From NCBI GenBank assembly GCA_020186115.1, contig WSYJ01000186.1, positions 434,001 through 498,000 on the forward strand: a stretch of DNA of 64,000 nucleotides. Reading direction: 5' to 3'. The notes beneath the pieces are model-generated. The model had not been told where the DNA came from, did not search any database, and was given only the letters and a program-made list of their open reading frames with translations. This document shows positions 1-9,085 of this stretch, in pieces (position 1 is the first letter of the stretch; each line of letters opens with the position of its first letter). The stretch is from Histomonas meleagridis. Taxonomy: Eukaryota > Parabasalia > Tritrichomonadida > Dientamoebidae. The translations under genes were made by a program, and so were the position numbers.

Positions 1-1
1 T

Positions 2-100
2 GTTTTTAATTGTCTTGAAATTTCTGAAGTTGTCATTGATGATGAGTTCACTGATAATTCTGGAACAGAATGCCATATACATGACCATACCAAAGCATGA
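2..100 (+). CDS. 3' end of an unidentified gene (partial)
   Basis: An open frame enters from the left edge and ends at TGA 98-100, giving 32 C-terminal residues with an acidic stretch (EVVIDDEFTDNSG) and a His-rich end (CHIHDHTKA). It is too short to assign. The next gene starts 121 bases later on the same strand. It could also be chance open sequence. Confidence 0.35.
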   Translation, partial: VFNCLEISEVVIDDEFTDNSGTECHIHDHTKA

Positions 101-221
101 AAAGCCATTACTGTGTATCGTATATAAAATAACTTCATATGGGGTTTTTCCTTCGCCATTTTTTCTTTAGAAAGACGTTTATTAAAAAAACACGTTACAA
201 TGCGGAAGACGTTTTTTTCAA

Positions 222-1484
222 ATGGGTTCAATAGCTCCTTATGTTTTTCTTGGAATCCTAGCTTTATTTATTGTTTTATGCATTTATGTTTGGAAACACA
301 AAGAAGAAATCCTTGAAAAAGCTGGTATTGAATTACCTCCGGCTCTTCAAGGTTTTCGAAAAAAAGAAAAAAATCAAAGAATTCATCCAAACTCAAAAGG
401 GCTTAAAAAATTACATAAAAGTAAACCTGCTCCTAGTCAAGAAGTTAAGAAGGCTCCCAATCCAAAACCAAAAAACATTAAAAAAAATGATGAATCCAAA
501 GAACCCAAAAACAAAGAAGATGACAGAATCTCTGATTTAACTATACAAACTCAAGATTCACCTATATCATCTTTAATGATAAATAATCCAGGGACTCTTT
601 TGATTTGTAATACCAAATCTCATACTTCTTTTCTTTTTGCAGTTGGTAGTCTTGATTTTGGACTTTATCCATTTAAGCAACAATTCCAACTTTCTGAAGA
701 TGATATATTAGCATTAGCATCCATTCAACTTAAAGATAATTTCCAAATTTTATATGCTCTTTCAACGCAAAAATGTATCCAGAGCTCTGCAATCACGTTT
801 AATGATGAAGCCAAAGCAGTAACATCCAAAGGTCAATTTGAAGTTAATAATGCATTTCAAAAATCAATTCAAAAATTACTAGCTACACCTGATGGTGATC
901 ATGTGTTCGCCCTAACTGACCATGAACTCTTCACCATTTATAGTAACACAGGCCAACTCCAATTCCAACAAAGTTTCCCACAGAAAAAGTGCCACGACTT
1001 TCAAGTTAGTCGCGACTTCAAAAAATTATACATATCAACAAATTGCAATATTGAGTGTTATTCTATCGAAAATATAGGTAAGCCTAACATATCATTAAAG
1101 AAAATTTCCGCAGTTACAACTAATTCAATTATTATATCACTCACATACTTCGAAAAGACAAAACAAATCACATGTGCAGCAATAGATGGAAGCATTTCAG
1201 TATTTAAGGAGAAAATGGAACAAGGAACTGCATTAAGATTTAATTCTACTGGTGTTAGAATTATTAGAGCTTCACCAACGTCCACTTTAATGGCTGTTAT
1301 TTCACAAAAATCGAAGCTACAAATTGTTGATATTAAGTCTGGAACTTTACTTGCACAACTTGATGAAGTTCATAAAGGTGATGTACATTTCATTGAATGG
1401 GCTACCAAAGGAAACTGGATTTTCGTCGCAAGTAAAACGAAACCTGGAATCGAAATATTTAGTACCTCTCTCGATAAAAAGTGA
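222..1484 (+). CDS. membrane-anchored WD40-like protein, TBL2-like
   Basis: 420 residues. Residues about 5-24 (PYVFLGILALFIVLCIYVW) form one hydrophobic segment near the N-terminus. A Lys-rich linker (about 25-100) follows, and then a beta-propeller-like region to the end with weak WD-type blades (for example HKGDVHFIEWATKGNWIFVA near the C-terminus). A single N-terminal anchor with a cytosolic propeller is the plan of TBL2, an ER membrane protein of animals; the match is by architecture, so the name is tentative. The ATG lies directly after a TCA initiator (TTTTTTTCAAATG), which supports this start. The stop is followed by AT-rich sequence and the RING gene begins 47 bases downstream on the same strand. 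Confidence 0.55.
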   Translation: MGSIAPYVFLGILALFIVLCIYVWKHKEEILEKAGIELPPALQGFRKKEKNQRIHPNSKGLKKLHKSKPAPSQEVKKAPNPKPKNIKKNDESKEPKNKEDDRISDLTIQTQDSPISSLMINNPGTLLICNTKSHTSFLFAVGSLDFGLYPFKQQFQLSEDDILALASIQLKDNFQILYALSTQKCIQSSAITFNDEAKAVTSKGQFEVNNAFQKSIQKLLATPDGDHVFALTDHELFTIYSNTGQLQFQQSFPQKKCHDFQVSRDFKKLYISTNCNIECYSIENIGKPNISLKKISAVTTNSIIISLTYFEKTKQITCAAIDGSISVFKEKMEQGTALRFNSTGVRIIRASPTSTLMAVISQKSKLQIVDIKSGTLLAQLDEVHKGDVHFIEWATKGNWIFVASKTKPGIEIFSTSLDKK

Positions 1485-1531
1485 TGATAATAAAAAGATA
1501 ATTTATAAAATGCACTTTTTGTGATAATTGT

Positions 1532-2284
1532 ATGGATATTTGGCCAAATAAATTTGGAATGGAAGAAACTAACAAAGAAAATGATGATTTGCATGAGGAA
1601 CAACATGAAAATATAAACGAAAATGACGATGATTATTATGCTCCTTTTGATCCAACGGCATTTCTTAAAAATCGGAATACAGAATCACCTAATGACTCAA
1701 ACGAAACAGAAACAAATAACGACCAACAAAATAATATCCCTAGGGCTCACATTCGCTTAAGAACACCTCCACCTGAAATTGAAGAAGAAAATCAAAAAGA
1801 AGAAGATCAAACAAACGAACAAGTGAAAGAAAACCAAACAGAAGAAATTCCTGAGCCACCTAAACAGGAGCCAAAAAAGGAATCCGAGGATACTATGTCA
1901 GAAGAAGATAAATGGAAATGTCCAATTTGTCTTGAAACACTTCAACAACCTGTTGTAACCCATTGTGGCCACGTTTTTTGCTACCCATGTATTTCCGAGT
2001 GGTTGCGTCGCTCTAACAGTTGTCCCGTTTGTCATGGACAAATTGACGCCAGTCAGCTAATTCCGATTTATGGGCAAGGAAGCGAAGCTGATGTGAGCTC
2101 TCCACCGCCACCAAGGCCAGAATATCAAGAAGCAAGAAATGATTATGCATTCAATAGATTCACTCCATTTCAATACACAGTTAACATCACGATGAACAAC
2201 GTTCGTAACTTCTTCCATATGACACCACAAAAGGCTCTTTTTTTGGTTTCTCTAGTTTTTTTGGTTCTAACATTTTATGTCTAA
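1532..2284 (+). CDS. RING-finger E3 ubiquitin ligase, RNF5/RNF185 type, tail-anchored
   Basis: 250 residues. An acidic low-complexity N-terminal half (about 1-125) precedes a C3HC4 RING at about 130-170 (CPICLE, then THCGHVFCYPCI, then CPVCHGQI). A C-terminal hydrophobic anchor at about 232-249 (ALFLVSLVFLVLTFYV) ends the protein. RING plus C-terminal anchor is the plan of RNF5/RNF185/RMA1 ligases, which sit in the ER membrane and ubiquitinate misfolded proteins for ERAD. All eight zinc ligands are visible. The family usually has the RING close to the N-terminus, so the 125-residue acidic extension is unusual. A second in-frame ATG at 1559 is an alternative start; no clear TCA initiator is seen close upstream of either. 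Confidence 0.85.
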   Translation: MDIWPNKFGMEETNKENDDLHEEQHENINENDDDYYAPFDPTAFLKNRNTESPNDSNETETNNDQQNNIPRAHIRLRTPPPEIEEENQKEEDQTNEQVKENQTEEIPEPPKQEPKKESEDTMSEEDKWKCPICLETLQQPVVTHCGHVFCYPCISEWLRRSNSCPVCHGQIDASQLIPIYGQGSEADVSSPPPPRPEYQEARNDYAFNRFTPFQYTVNITMNNVRNFFHMTPQKALFLVSLVFLVLTFYV

Positions 2285-2885
2285 AAATCCATAAATTTTA
2301 AACTTTAAATGTTTTTTAAAATCTAACCAAATGAAGATTGCATGAAACTTTTAGTAATTTAACGAATTCATTATGCAATGTAAATAATTTGTATTTTTTA
2401 ACGAATAAAGACGCCATAAAAAACAACCTGCTTTCATACTACTAGATGAAATGCTTGGAAAAAATATATAACGATCCATGTACGAGAAGATATTTATTGC
2501 CTGCAATGCAAGAAATTTTCTTACAATTGTACCAAATTGGAAGTTGTGAAAATTGAAAATCTCTTAAACAATAGATTCTTCAAATAGCATTTTGAGTGAA
2601 ACATAATGATATTATTTAACATTTATTCTGAGTATATATATATAGAACTTCAAATTCATTTTCGTTAAATTTATTAAACCAAAACAACGATCAATATATT
2701 TTCCAATGTAAATTGCATAATTATCTTTAGGTTGCTCCAATGAAAGTATAACTTAGAAAGGCGCATGAAGAAATCGCATTCGGCACAAAGATAAAGTCTG
2801 TCAGTGGCTCCATATGATATTTCGAAACAAACGTATAAGATATACATTAATCGATTTGGAAAAACAAAATATCAATAAATCGTCT
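2285..2885. other. intergenic, AT-rich; one possible small ORF
   Basis: Convergent region between the RING gene (plus) and eL19 (minus). It is AT-rich with a short TA run near 2632-2642. Apart from the small ORF at 2446-2556, listed separately, I see nothing supportable. Confidence 0.6.
2446..2556 (+). CDS. possible 36-residue small protein
   Basis: ATG to TGA frame of 36 codons, preceded by a good trichomonad-type initiator (TTTCATACTACTAGATG, 5' UTR about 11 bases). The product has a mixed, globular-looking composition with three cysteines (MKCLEK, NDPCTRR, IGSCEN) and an amphipathic middle (AMQEIFLQLYQ). No family is recognised. It is kept only because promoter spacing and composition look gene-like; it may be chance or a relic. 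Confidence 0.22.
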   Translation: MKCLEKIYNDPCTRRYLLPAMQEIFLQLYQIGSCEN

Positions 2886-3422
2886 TTATTGAGCAGCCTT
2901 TGCCTTTTTTTCTCTCATTCTCCTGCTACGAGCGCGGCGTGCGGCGATTTGTTGTTGAAGATTCTTTTCACGTTCGTTTTCAACTTTGAGGGTGTGGATG
3001 TGTTCCATTAAAACGCGCTTGTTACGGAATTCATTACCCTTTGCTTTGAGATATAATTTGCGATATAAGTGGGAATCGATTTCTTTCTTCTGTTTGAAAT
3101 CTCTGAGTGTACGACGAAGAACACGGATACGACGGATCCATTGCCACTTTGAGTTAAGACGGGCATTACGTGTACCACGGCGTTTACCATAACCCCTATG
3201 ACGACCAAGACGCTTTGCAAGAACACGCTTCGTGTGGCGAGCACTTGAATGCATGGCAACTGGGCGACGAACAATGATACCATCACCAACAAGCTTTCTG
3301 ATTTGTTGGCGAGAGTTTGCCATGGCAATTGTGGATATTTCTGTTTCATCCATCCAAACACGGCCAACACCGCAGTTAAGTACTGAAGCAGCTAATCTCT
3401 TTTGGAGCTTGAGGCTGGACAT
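2886..3422 (-). CDS. RPL19: 60S ribosomal protein L19 (eL19)
   Basis: 178 residues, close to the family's usual length. The N-terminus ([18 protein letters not shown]), the central [16 protein letters not shown] block and the long basic C-terminal helix ([17 protein letters not shown]) are the eL19 signature. It is a large-subunit protein that contributes to an intersubunit bridge. The start is preceded on its own strand by CCTTTAATTA immediately before the ATG, like the CCTTT (M5) element described for trichomonad core promoters. The stop TAA runs into TAAAG, a typical trichomonad stop/poly(A) overlap. Long frames on the opposite strand here are shadows. Confidence 0.97.
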   Translation of the reverse strand: MSSLKLQKRLAASVLNCGVGRVWMDETEISTIAMANSRQQIRKLVGDGIIVRRPVAMHSSARHTKRVLAKRLGRHRGYGKRRGTRNARLNSKWQWIRRIRVLRRTLRDFKQKKEIDSHLYRKLYLKAKGNEFRNKRVLMEHIHTLKVENEREKNLQQQIAARRARSRRMREKKAKAAQ

Positions 3423-3497
3423 TAATTAAAGGATCGGCCGTGTCAAAACCGCTATCGAATCTGGGGTGATCCAAAAAGTTCGTTTAAAAATTGCGGA
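3423..3497. promoter_or_regulatory. 75-bp divergent promoter (eL19 / longin-like gene)
   Basis: Only 75 bases separate the two divergent ATGs. The minus side carries CCTTTAATTA next to the eL19 start. The plus side has TCAAAACC and related A/T-rich steps before ATG 3498. It must hold both core promoters, so control elements are very compact. Confidence 0.55.
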
Positions 3498-4736
3498 ATG
3501 AATGGAGAGATTCCAATTGGAACATTTCTTTCTAAATTACAATACTCAGAAAATGAAGGAAAATTACCGCAAATAATTCATGATGATCCGACTATGCCAT
3601 TTCATTTCGCTGTATTAAAGTTAAAAATTGAAAGTGAAGCAGACGAATTTATGATTTACCATGTTTCTTCTTTTCCACAAATACGGAGTCTATGTGGAAC
3701 TTTTCACGCAATGTTTTTTCAATTCAAAGAACTAATGGATGAAGATCCATCTTCTTTTGAATCAGAAGGTGTAAGAGCTGCCTTCAAAATCAATAAGCAA
3801 TGGGACGCATTACTCATATTAATGACAGCATATCGATATCCTGAATCATTCCTTGTTAATGCACTCAAACGACTTAATTTTGCCTTAACAAAACTTTTTC
3901 CTCGTCCCTCATACTCCTCAGCCGTATTTGTACAAAAGTCACTTATATGTTTTTCTAAGTATATGTCTAGCGTTGAAGGCATTTCATCAGTTCTTGCACA
4001 ATTTCCAGCAACCAACCAAACATTACCAATTCTTTCCGAAACAGACACAGAATTACGTGAAGTTGGTCCAGGTCCTATTATTTCTGGTTTGATTGAAGAT
4101 TCCATTAATTCCAATCAACTTTGTGTATTTGTATTTGGCCGCGTTTTATATACTACAATGACCAGTGATCAAATTGTTATATCTGAACTTCTTGTTGCTA
4201 ACCTTAGTGAGACTACATCCGAATACGAAACAGTTGATGGACAACTTTATTGTTTAGCGCGACATTATCATGTTGTTATGGTATCCATTGCGAAACCCGG
4301 CGATGGCCTTAAAGTATGTTGTGCGATGCAAGTCACATTAATGAAACTTGATCATCAACAATTGATAACTAAAATGCAACAAACATTAGGAAAGAAACTG
4401 ACACCTAAAAATGCATATGACGTAATGGTCGTTTCTGGTCCATTTATAGTTACACAGCCACCATTTATCGATGCGCCAATATTCCCACAAACTTCGTCTG
4501 AATATAAATTGGCATATAAAGCAAAGGCTACAGCCGCAGAAATGTACGAGAAAATGGTAAAGTCGGGATTTTATTGCTTTGTTGATTTCAGAATTGCAGA
4601 CGCTGTATTTAGAGCACAGTTCAAGAAACAAGGAGACGCATTCACTTTCATGCTTTCGAATAATGAGAAAAAGGTCGATGAAAGTGTAGTAAGCTCAATT
4701 CCACATATGCTGAAATCAATTCGTGAGACTTTGTAA
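3498..4736 (+). CDS. uncharacterised protein, possibly tandem-longin (CCZ1/HPS-like)
   Basis: 412 residues, no signal peptide or membrane segment. The order of predicted strands and helices, with two longin-like stretches (about 95-155 and about 195-260, the second starting NQLCVFVFGRVLYTT), loosely recalls the CCZ1/MON1/HPS group of Rab exchange factors. I see no diagnostic motif, so this is a weak structural impression, not an assignment. ATG 3498 is the first in frame. The gene is divergent from eL19 and followed by the ankyrin-family relic on the other strand. Confidence 0.7.
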   Translation: MNGEIPIGTFLSKLQYSENEGKLPQIIHDDPTMPFHFAVLKLKIESEADEFMIYHVSSFPQIRSLCGTFHAMFFQFKELMDEDPSSFESEGVRAAFKINKQWDALLILMTAYRYPESFLVNALKRLNFALTKLFPRPSYSSAVFVQKSLICFSKYMSSVEGISSVLAQFPATNQTLPILSETDTELREVGPGPIISGLIEDSINSNQLCVFVFGRVLYTTMTSDQIVISELLVANLSETTSEYETVDGQLYCLARHYHVVMVSIAKPGDGLKVCCAMQVTLMKLDHQQLITKMQQTLGKKLTPKNAYDVMVVSGPFIVTQPPFIDAPIFPQTSSEYKLAYKAKATAAEMYEKMVKSGFYCFVDFRIADAVFRAQFKKQGDAFTFMLSNNEKKVDESVVSSIPHMLKSIRETL

Positions 4737-4868
4737 CTGTTTAAGAATAAATATTTTGTGTTTATATTTATTTTAATATAAAGTTATTTTAATAAGTCAA
4801 ATATGTAAAGGCTTTAGATTTTATTCATTTTTAAAAATATTTTTTATTTCCTCCGAATTTGCATATTC

Positions 4869-5530
4869 TTATGGTGTTTTTCTTGGAATAACTTTTTCAT
4901 AATCCACAAGCTTTTTATTATCTCTTTCATGTAAATCAATCCCTTTTGACATAAGATACTTTGCAAGAGGAATATTATAGATTACAGCATGCAAAAGTGT
5001 TTCCCCACATTATGTATTTACAAAAGATAAATTTTCCAAAGAATTTTCGTCTGAAAAATAGAAAAAAAGCTCAGTACCAAAATATGCTATACATCATCAG
5101 TTGAAATAAAATCTTTAAGCGAATTAGCTGGATGGAAGGGTCCTTTATAAAAGTTAATTTGATCTCTGAAATTAGTGTCATCCCTTTGGAACAAGAAACC
5201 AATCTTGTTCTGTAATATAATTCCTCGAAGGTCTAATTAAATTTTCGAATTTAAGAGGGTAATACTCAAGCTGGATATCGTAGCTTGTAACCAATATATC
5301 ACCTGTTAACATGAGAAGGTCTGCAAGTAATTTGGCTTATATTCAGAAACGCAAAAAATTAAAACATTGAGTCCACGTTATGTCCCATATATGGGTTCTA
5401 AACTCATTGTTAGATTTGGGAGTTCATTGAAAGAGAAGGTTTTCATAACGAATTTGAATCTTTACTTTCCTTATTCTAAATTGTTTTCCATGTGATGTGC
5501 AAGAACTTTTCCTGAGTTAAATTATCTTTA
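4869..5530 (-). pseudogene. decayed trichomonad ankyrin-family gene
   Basis: Read on the minus strand, 5336 down to about 5095 gives coding-like sequence (LLADLLMLTGDIL, then EYYPLKFENLIRP, then DQINFYKGPFHPANSLKDF). It is broken by a frameshift near 5180 and by stops. At 5010-4869 the remnant continues as an ankyrin repeat (GETLLHAVIYNIPLAKYL, then SKGIDLHERDN) that ends in a stop at 4869-4871. Further fragments (FRTHIWDITWTQCFNF) extend up to about 5450 with several stops. There is no start codon and no continuous frame, so this is a dead copy of a larger ankyrin protein. Its N-terminal part differs from the two DUF3447 head genes in this window, so it belongs to another subfamily. Confidence 0.75.
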
Positions 5531-5704
5531 TCAAATGGAAGTACAAATTACATCTATGTGATTTTATCATTAGAATATGCATATAAAACTATTAAATTGT
5601 TTCTAGTTTTAAGAAATAGAAATAATTGATTTTTTTTTTACTTATAATACAATAATACGCTTCGAAGTGCATTTACAAAAAAATCAAACAAAATTTTATT
5701 AAGA

Positions 5705-6445
5705 CTAAAAATCAGAATTTGTAACACGTATAAAATGAAGCTTATTGGTTGGTGGCTTTGCATCAGTGATTAATCTCTTTAATCTGTTAAAGTTTGAAGT
5801 TCTAAATGTTACCATTAGTTTTGAGTCCATTGTAAGTCTTGGAATTACAGTGTCAATTGGGAACCAATATTGACCAAAGATATGATCACCGATTTCTCTG
5901 AAGCTAGTTGCATATGATTTAGCTTGTTTATCTTCATCTTTATTATTTGACTGAAATGATTCTTCTTCATCCAATTCTTTGGGAAAGATTTCATCATCTA
6001 CATCACTGCCTTCATATGCAGGTGTGTTATATTCTTCAATTTCATTGTCATCTTCTTGAATATCAACAACATTTTCATCTTCAATAATATTATCAAAATT
6101 ATCTTCATCCTCTGATGGTGAAATTACCTCACTTTTTGTAATAGGAGTTGAGTCTTCTGACATTTCATCTGCATTGTCTGACGTAAATAAACTTCGTGAT
6201 GATTGAAACGATCGCGTTTTTATCAAACTCTGTGAGTTATTTTGAAGAGAATAAATTCTCTCTTTTAATTGTCTTACTTTTGGTGTTTTTGCTTCTTTTT
6301 TAGGTATTATAATAGCATCATCTTCAAAAAATATATTTCCACTTTCTTGAAAAAGATTTGCTGCTGTACCAAAGTATTTAGGAATAGGTGCGCCTTGATG
6401 TAATTCACTTAGTTTCTTTTGTACGTATTGATCCCATTTATCCAT
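5705..6445 (-). CDS. acidic protein of unknown function
   Basis: 246 residues, no membrane segment. The N-terminus (MDKWDQYVQKKLSELHQG) is followed by a long Asp/Glu/Ser-rich, probably disordered middle (about 75-180). A conserved-looking folded C-terminus follows (about 180-246, including FREIGDHIFGQYWFPID and RLTMDSKLMVTFRT). I do not recognise a family. The ATG is preceded on its strand by ACATCAAATG, a TCA initiator, and by the Myb-like AACCGTTAAC. It shares a very short promoter with the WDR60-like gene, so co-expression is plausible. Confidence 0.75.
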   Translation of the reverse strand: MDKWDQYVQKKLSELHQGAPIPKYFGTAANLFQESGNIFFEDDAIIIPKKEAKTPKVRQLKERIYSLQNNSQSLIKTRSFQSSRSLFTSDNADEMSEDSTPITKSEVISPSEDEDNFDNIIEDENVVDIQEDDNEIEEYNTPAYEGSDVDDEIFPKELDEEESFQSNNKDEDKQAKSYATSFREIGDHIFGQYWFPIDTVIPRLTMDSKLMVTFRTSNFNRLKRLITDAKPPTNKLHFIRVTNSDF

Positions 6446-6504
6446 TTGATGTTAACGGTTTCTTTTATTAACTAAGTTTGTTCGAAAGTTCACACGTTAA
6501 CTCA
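6446..6504. promoter_or_regulatory. 59-bp divergent promoter with AACGGT motif
   Basis: Between divergent ATGs at 6445 (minus) and 6505 (plus). GTTAACGGTTT at 6451-6461 matches a Myb-type AACGG core. TCA initiators abut both ATGs (TCAAATG on the minus side, ACTCAATGG on the plus side). One Myb-type site seems to serve both genes. Confidence 0.6.
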
Positions 6505-7965
6505 ATGGAAGAAAATAAAGAAACAACAGAAGATTCACCAAAATCTACACCTAAAATGCGTAGATCAAGCAAGCGTCCAGGCTTATCAAAAAATGATATA
6601 TCATATGCACAATCCAGAAAAAAATACATGAATTATTTAACAATGTCTCCAACTACAATGATTTTTTCGTTGGAAACAAGCCAAATTAAAATTGGTTTTT
6701 CTAATAGAAGTACTCAATATAAATTAGAATCTTTTAATGATTCAACACAGACAGAACCTATATCATATTCCGAAAACGGAATACAAATTCCCGAATTCGA
6801 AAGCAAGCCACGATTTCCATCTCTTATTCACTTCTTAAAATCAGCAAGCATGACTATTTCGACACTTCTTGAACAATCTCAATTTCAAACATCACAATCA
6901 TCCAATACACCTCTCATTAGCATACACAAATTTACCACAGATACAGTTCCTTTACAAGTCGAAACCACTGCCAATCGAACATTTGCATTAATATCAGATC
7001 CTTCTCCATTAGGTAAAATTGTTGTTTGGAACGCTACAAGTGCACAAGTTTCATACAATCTGATTTCTTCTGCTTCACCATCATGTTTTACACTTCATAA
7101 TGAAGGAAGATTTGTTATTTCTGGCACTGAATCTGGATCATTACTTTTATGGGACATGCATAAAATTGACGTGATTAAAGAAAAGGGAACATCATTAGTT
7201 ATCCAGCCCCATTTTTCAACTGATTCCTTATATACGAAAAATCATAATTATCCAATCACATCAATTACATCATTTGGAAATATCGGTACAAGTGTGGTCT
7301 GTGCACTTGATAAATCATCCATTGTTTCATTTTGGTACATCCAAAACGAGTCTACTGATGTTTGTTTAGTTAAAGCGGAGACCGTTAAAATCAGTTCTGG
7401 ATTTTTACCTTCGTTTTCCCTTTGTATGTTTCCAGATTCTGTTAATTCCTTTTTGATTGGAAGTGGAAACAGAATATTTAATTGTTGTAGATTTGGTGGT
7501 TCTACTTCACCAACTTTTTATCATTCCAATTCTATCATTAGACATATATCCTTTTGCTTAAAACTTCCAACTATTTTTGCAACAGGATGTGATAATGGTA
7601 AAATTAGTATATATAATGTACTTGAAGCAGATCCAATTTTTGAAATTCAAGTAAATTTGTCAATGGGCGAAATGTCTCCAATTTGGTCTCCAACTCGCGC
7701 TTCGGTTTTGTTTGTTGCTGATCATAACGGAATGAGAATACATATCTATGATTTCTTAAAGTCGCTGAGATTGCCTGTGTTTACTTATAAGGTCGGAAGT
7801 GCCGCAATAAGTATAAGTGTGAAGGAATCAACAAAAGGAGTAATTATGGCGGTAGCTGAGGGAGGAATGGCTGTGAACGTTTTTAGGGTGGCTGATGAAC
7901 TGTCAAAGCCATTATCGGATGATGAAATGAATAAGTTCAAATTGATTGTGTTTAATGCAAAATAA
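6505..7965 (+). CDS. WD40 protein, dynein-2 intermediate chain (WDR60/DYNC2I1)-like
   Basis: 486 residues. A Ser/Thr/Lys-rich N-terminus (1-130) precedes a propeller (about 150-470) with recognisable blades (GSLLLWDMHK, then GKISIYNV). Near the C-terminus, SPIWSPTRASVLFVAD resembles the WSPTRPAVFLV blade of WDR60. The C-terminal LSDDEMNKFKLIVF also fits that family. WDR60 with WDR34 forms the intermediate chains of cytoplasmic dynein-2, the retrograde motor of intraflagellar transport. I use ATG 6505 because it lies right after a TCA initiator; the frame extends upstream only to a TTG at 6478. A generic WD40 protein is the alternative. Confidence 0.6.
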   Translation: MEENKETTEDSPKSTPKMRRSSKRPGLSKNDISYAQSRKKYMNYLTMSPTTMIFSLETSQIKIGFSNRSTQYKLESFNDSTQTEPISYSENGIQIPEFESKPRFPSLIHFLKSASMTISTLLEQSQFQTSQSSNTPLISIHKFTTDTVPLQVETTANRTFALISDPSPLGKIVVWNATSAQVSYNLISSASPSCFTLHNEGRFVISGTESGSLLLWDMHKIDVIKEKGTSLVIQPHFSTDSLYTKNHNYPITSITSFGNIGTSVVCALDKSSIVSFWYIQNESTDVCLVKAETVKISSGFLPSFSLCMFPDSVNSFLIGSGNRIFNCCRFGGSTSPTFYHSNSIIRHISFCLKLPTIFATGCDNGKISIYNVLEADPIFEIQVNLSMGEMSPIWSPTRASVLFVADHNGMRIHIYDFLKSLRLPVFTYKVGSAAISISVKESTKGVIMAVAEGGMAVNVFRVADELSKPLSDDEMNKFKLIVFNAK

Positions 7966-8231
7966 AAATTATATATAATATAGATTTGATTTTTAAATAC
8001 TCATAAATTTATGATTAACAAAACAAAAAAACTTCTTAGAGCTGCATGTGAGTTTTATATTCATATTAATATGTAGATTAATTTTTTATTTCAAATTACT
8101 TTTATTCATTTGAATCAAAATAATAATAAAGTAAAGAAACAAAGTTAATCTTATTTAGTAGGTATAAAAAAGCAAAATAAAAAATTAGCATAAAAGTAAT
8201 AACTTTATTTATTTCACTATAAAAAGACACC

Positions 8232-8765
8232 TTATCCAAGTGATTGTAATGCAAGCATTCCGACTGAATACAAAGCACCTTTGGCTGCACCACTCTTGAT
8301 ACCTCTAAAGCCATCAGGAATACCAAGGATAGCACCAGCTGTAGTTCCTGCTATGATTTTGTCATAGAATTTTGCTTTTCCGCGATTGCATGCTAGAGTG
8401 CTTTCTATGTACTGTGTAATACCTGCTTCAATACCTAACTGAGCTCCCGTTTTAAGGCCCGTTAGAGCGCATTCTTTAAATGAGAATTTGCTTTTGTCAG
8501 TAAATAAAATTGAGGCTGCATAAGATCCTGAGCCAATTGCAAAACCAAGAGCACCCATAGAGGCTGCTGATCCTAAAGATTTTGCGAGGTTTGATTGTCC
8601 TAAATCACGATACAAAACTTCTTCAGGAGTTATTGGTAATAGAAAACGAGCAACTTGATTAACTGTCATTGGTGATATATCCATTTTGTTAGGCTCTGGT
8701 TCTTCGAATTTAATAGGCTTTCTGTCTTCTTTTAGTGGAATTGGGCGTCTTGTTTTATTGGACAT
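8232..8765 (-). CDS. Tim17/Tim22/Tim23-family protein (hydrogenosomal import channel)
   Basis: 177 residues. After a polar N-terminus (1-60) come four weakly hydrophobic, Gly/Ala-rich segments (about 65-85, 105-125, 135-150, 157-175) with small-residue spacing such as GSAASMGALGFAIGSGSY and GTTAGAILGIPDG, typical of Tim17/22/23. In trichomonads these form the inner-membrane protein translocase of hydrogenosomes. The length fits. The start ATG 8765 is followed upstream by ACCGTT (AACGGT on the other strand, 8790-8795). Other proteins of the wider superfamily (OEP16/TMEM14-like) cannot be fully excluded. Confidence 0.8.
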   Translation of the reverse strand: MSNKTRRPIPLKEDRKPIKFEEPEPNKMDISPMTVNQVARFLLPITPEEVLYRDLGQSNLAKSLGSAASMGALGFAIGSGSYAASILFTDKSKFSFKECALTGLKTGAQLGIEAGITQYIESTLACNRGKAKFYDKIIAGTTAGAILGIPDGFRGIKSGAAKGALYSVGMLALQSLG

Positions 8766-9085
8766 AATTCAGCAAGTTCAGATATTGTAAACGGTCATTA
8801 ATAAAACTTCAAGAAGCAAAGGAAGCAGAAAATGAGCTTTTTTGTTTGTTATTGACTTATTAACCTTATACATAAATGGTTTAAATTATTGCTATCAAAT
8901 TATTTTTGTATTTTTTTAATCTAAAATTAATATGTATCTGATTTCAAATTCATTATAATTTACACCAAAATTCATGGATATCTTAAATAATAGAGAAGTT
9001 GGGCAACATGGATATCAAATGATTTATCTATAAAAAACTGCAAAAAAAAAAATTTTTTTATTACATTAACGGTTTTCACAATCAA
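8766..9085. promoter_or_regulatory. 320-bp divergent promoter region, two AACGGT motifs
   Basis: Separates the Tim17-family gene (minus) from the RhoGAP gene (plus). AACGGT is found at 8790-8795, 25 bases from the Tim ATG, and at 9068-9073, 13 bases before the RhoGAP TCAAATG. The rest is A/T-rich with no frame of interest. Confidence 0.5.

Noticed and set aside
2986-3370. Long frames on both strands overlapping eL19
   Set aside because: They are shadows of the basic, Arg-rich eL19 gene; composition is odd and no initiator precedes them.
8102-8335. 77-codon minus-strand frame at the 3' end of the Tim17-family gene
   Set aside because: It is out of frame with, and overlaps, the clear Tim17-family coding region.
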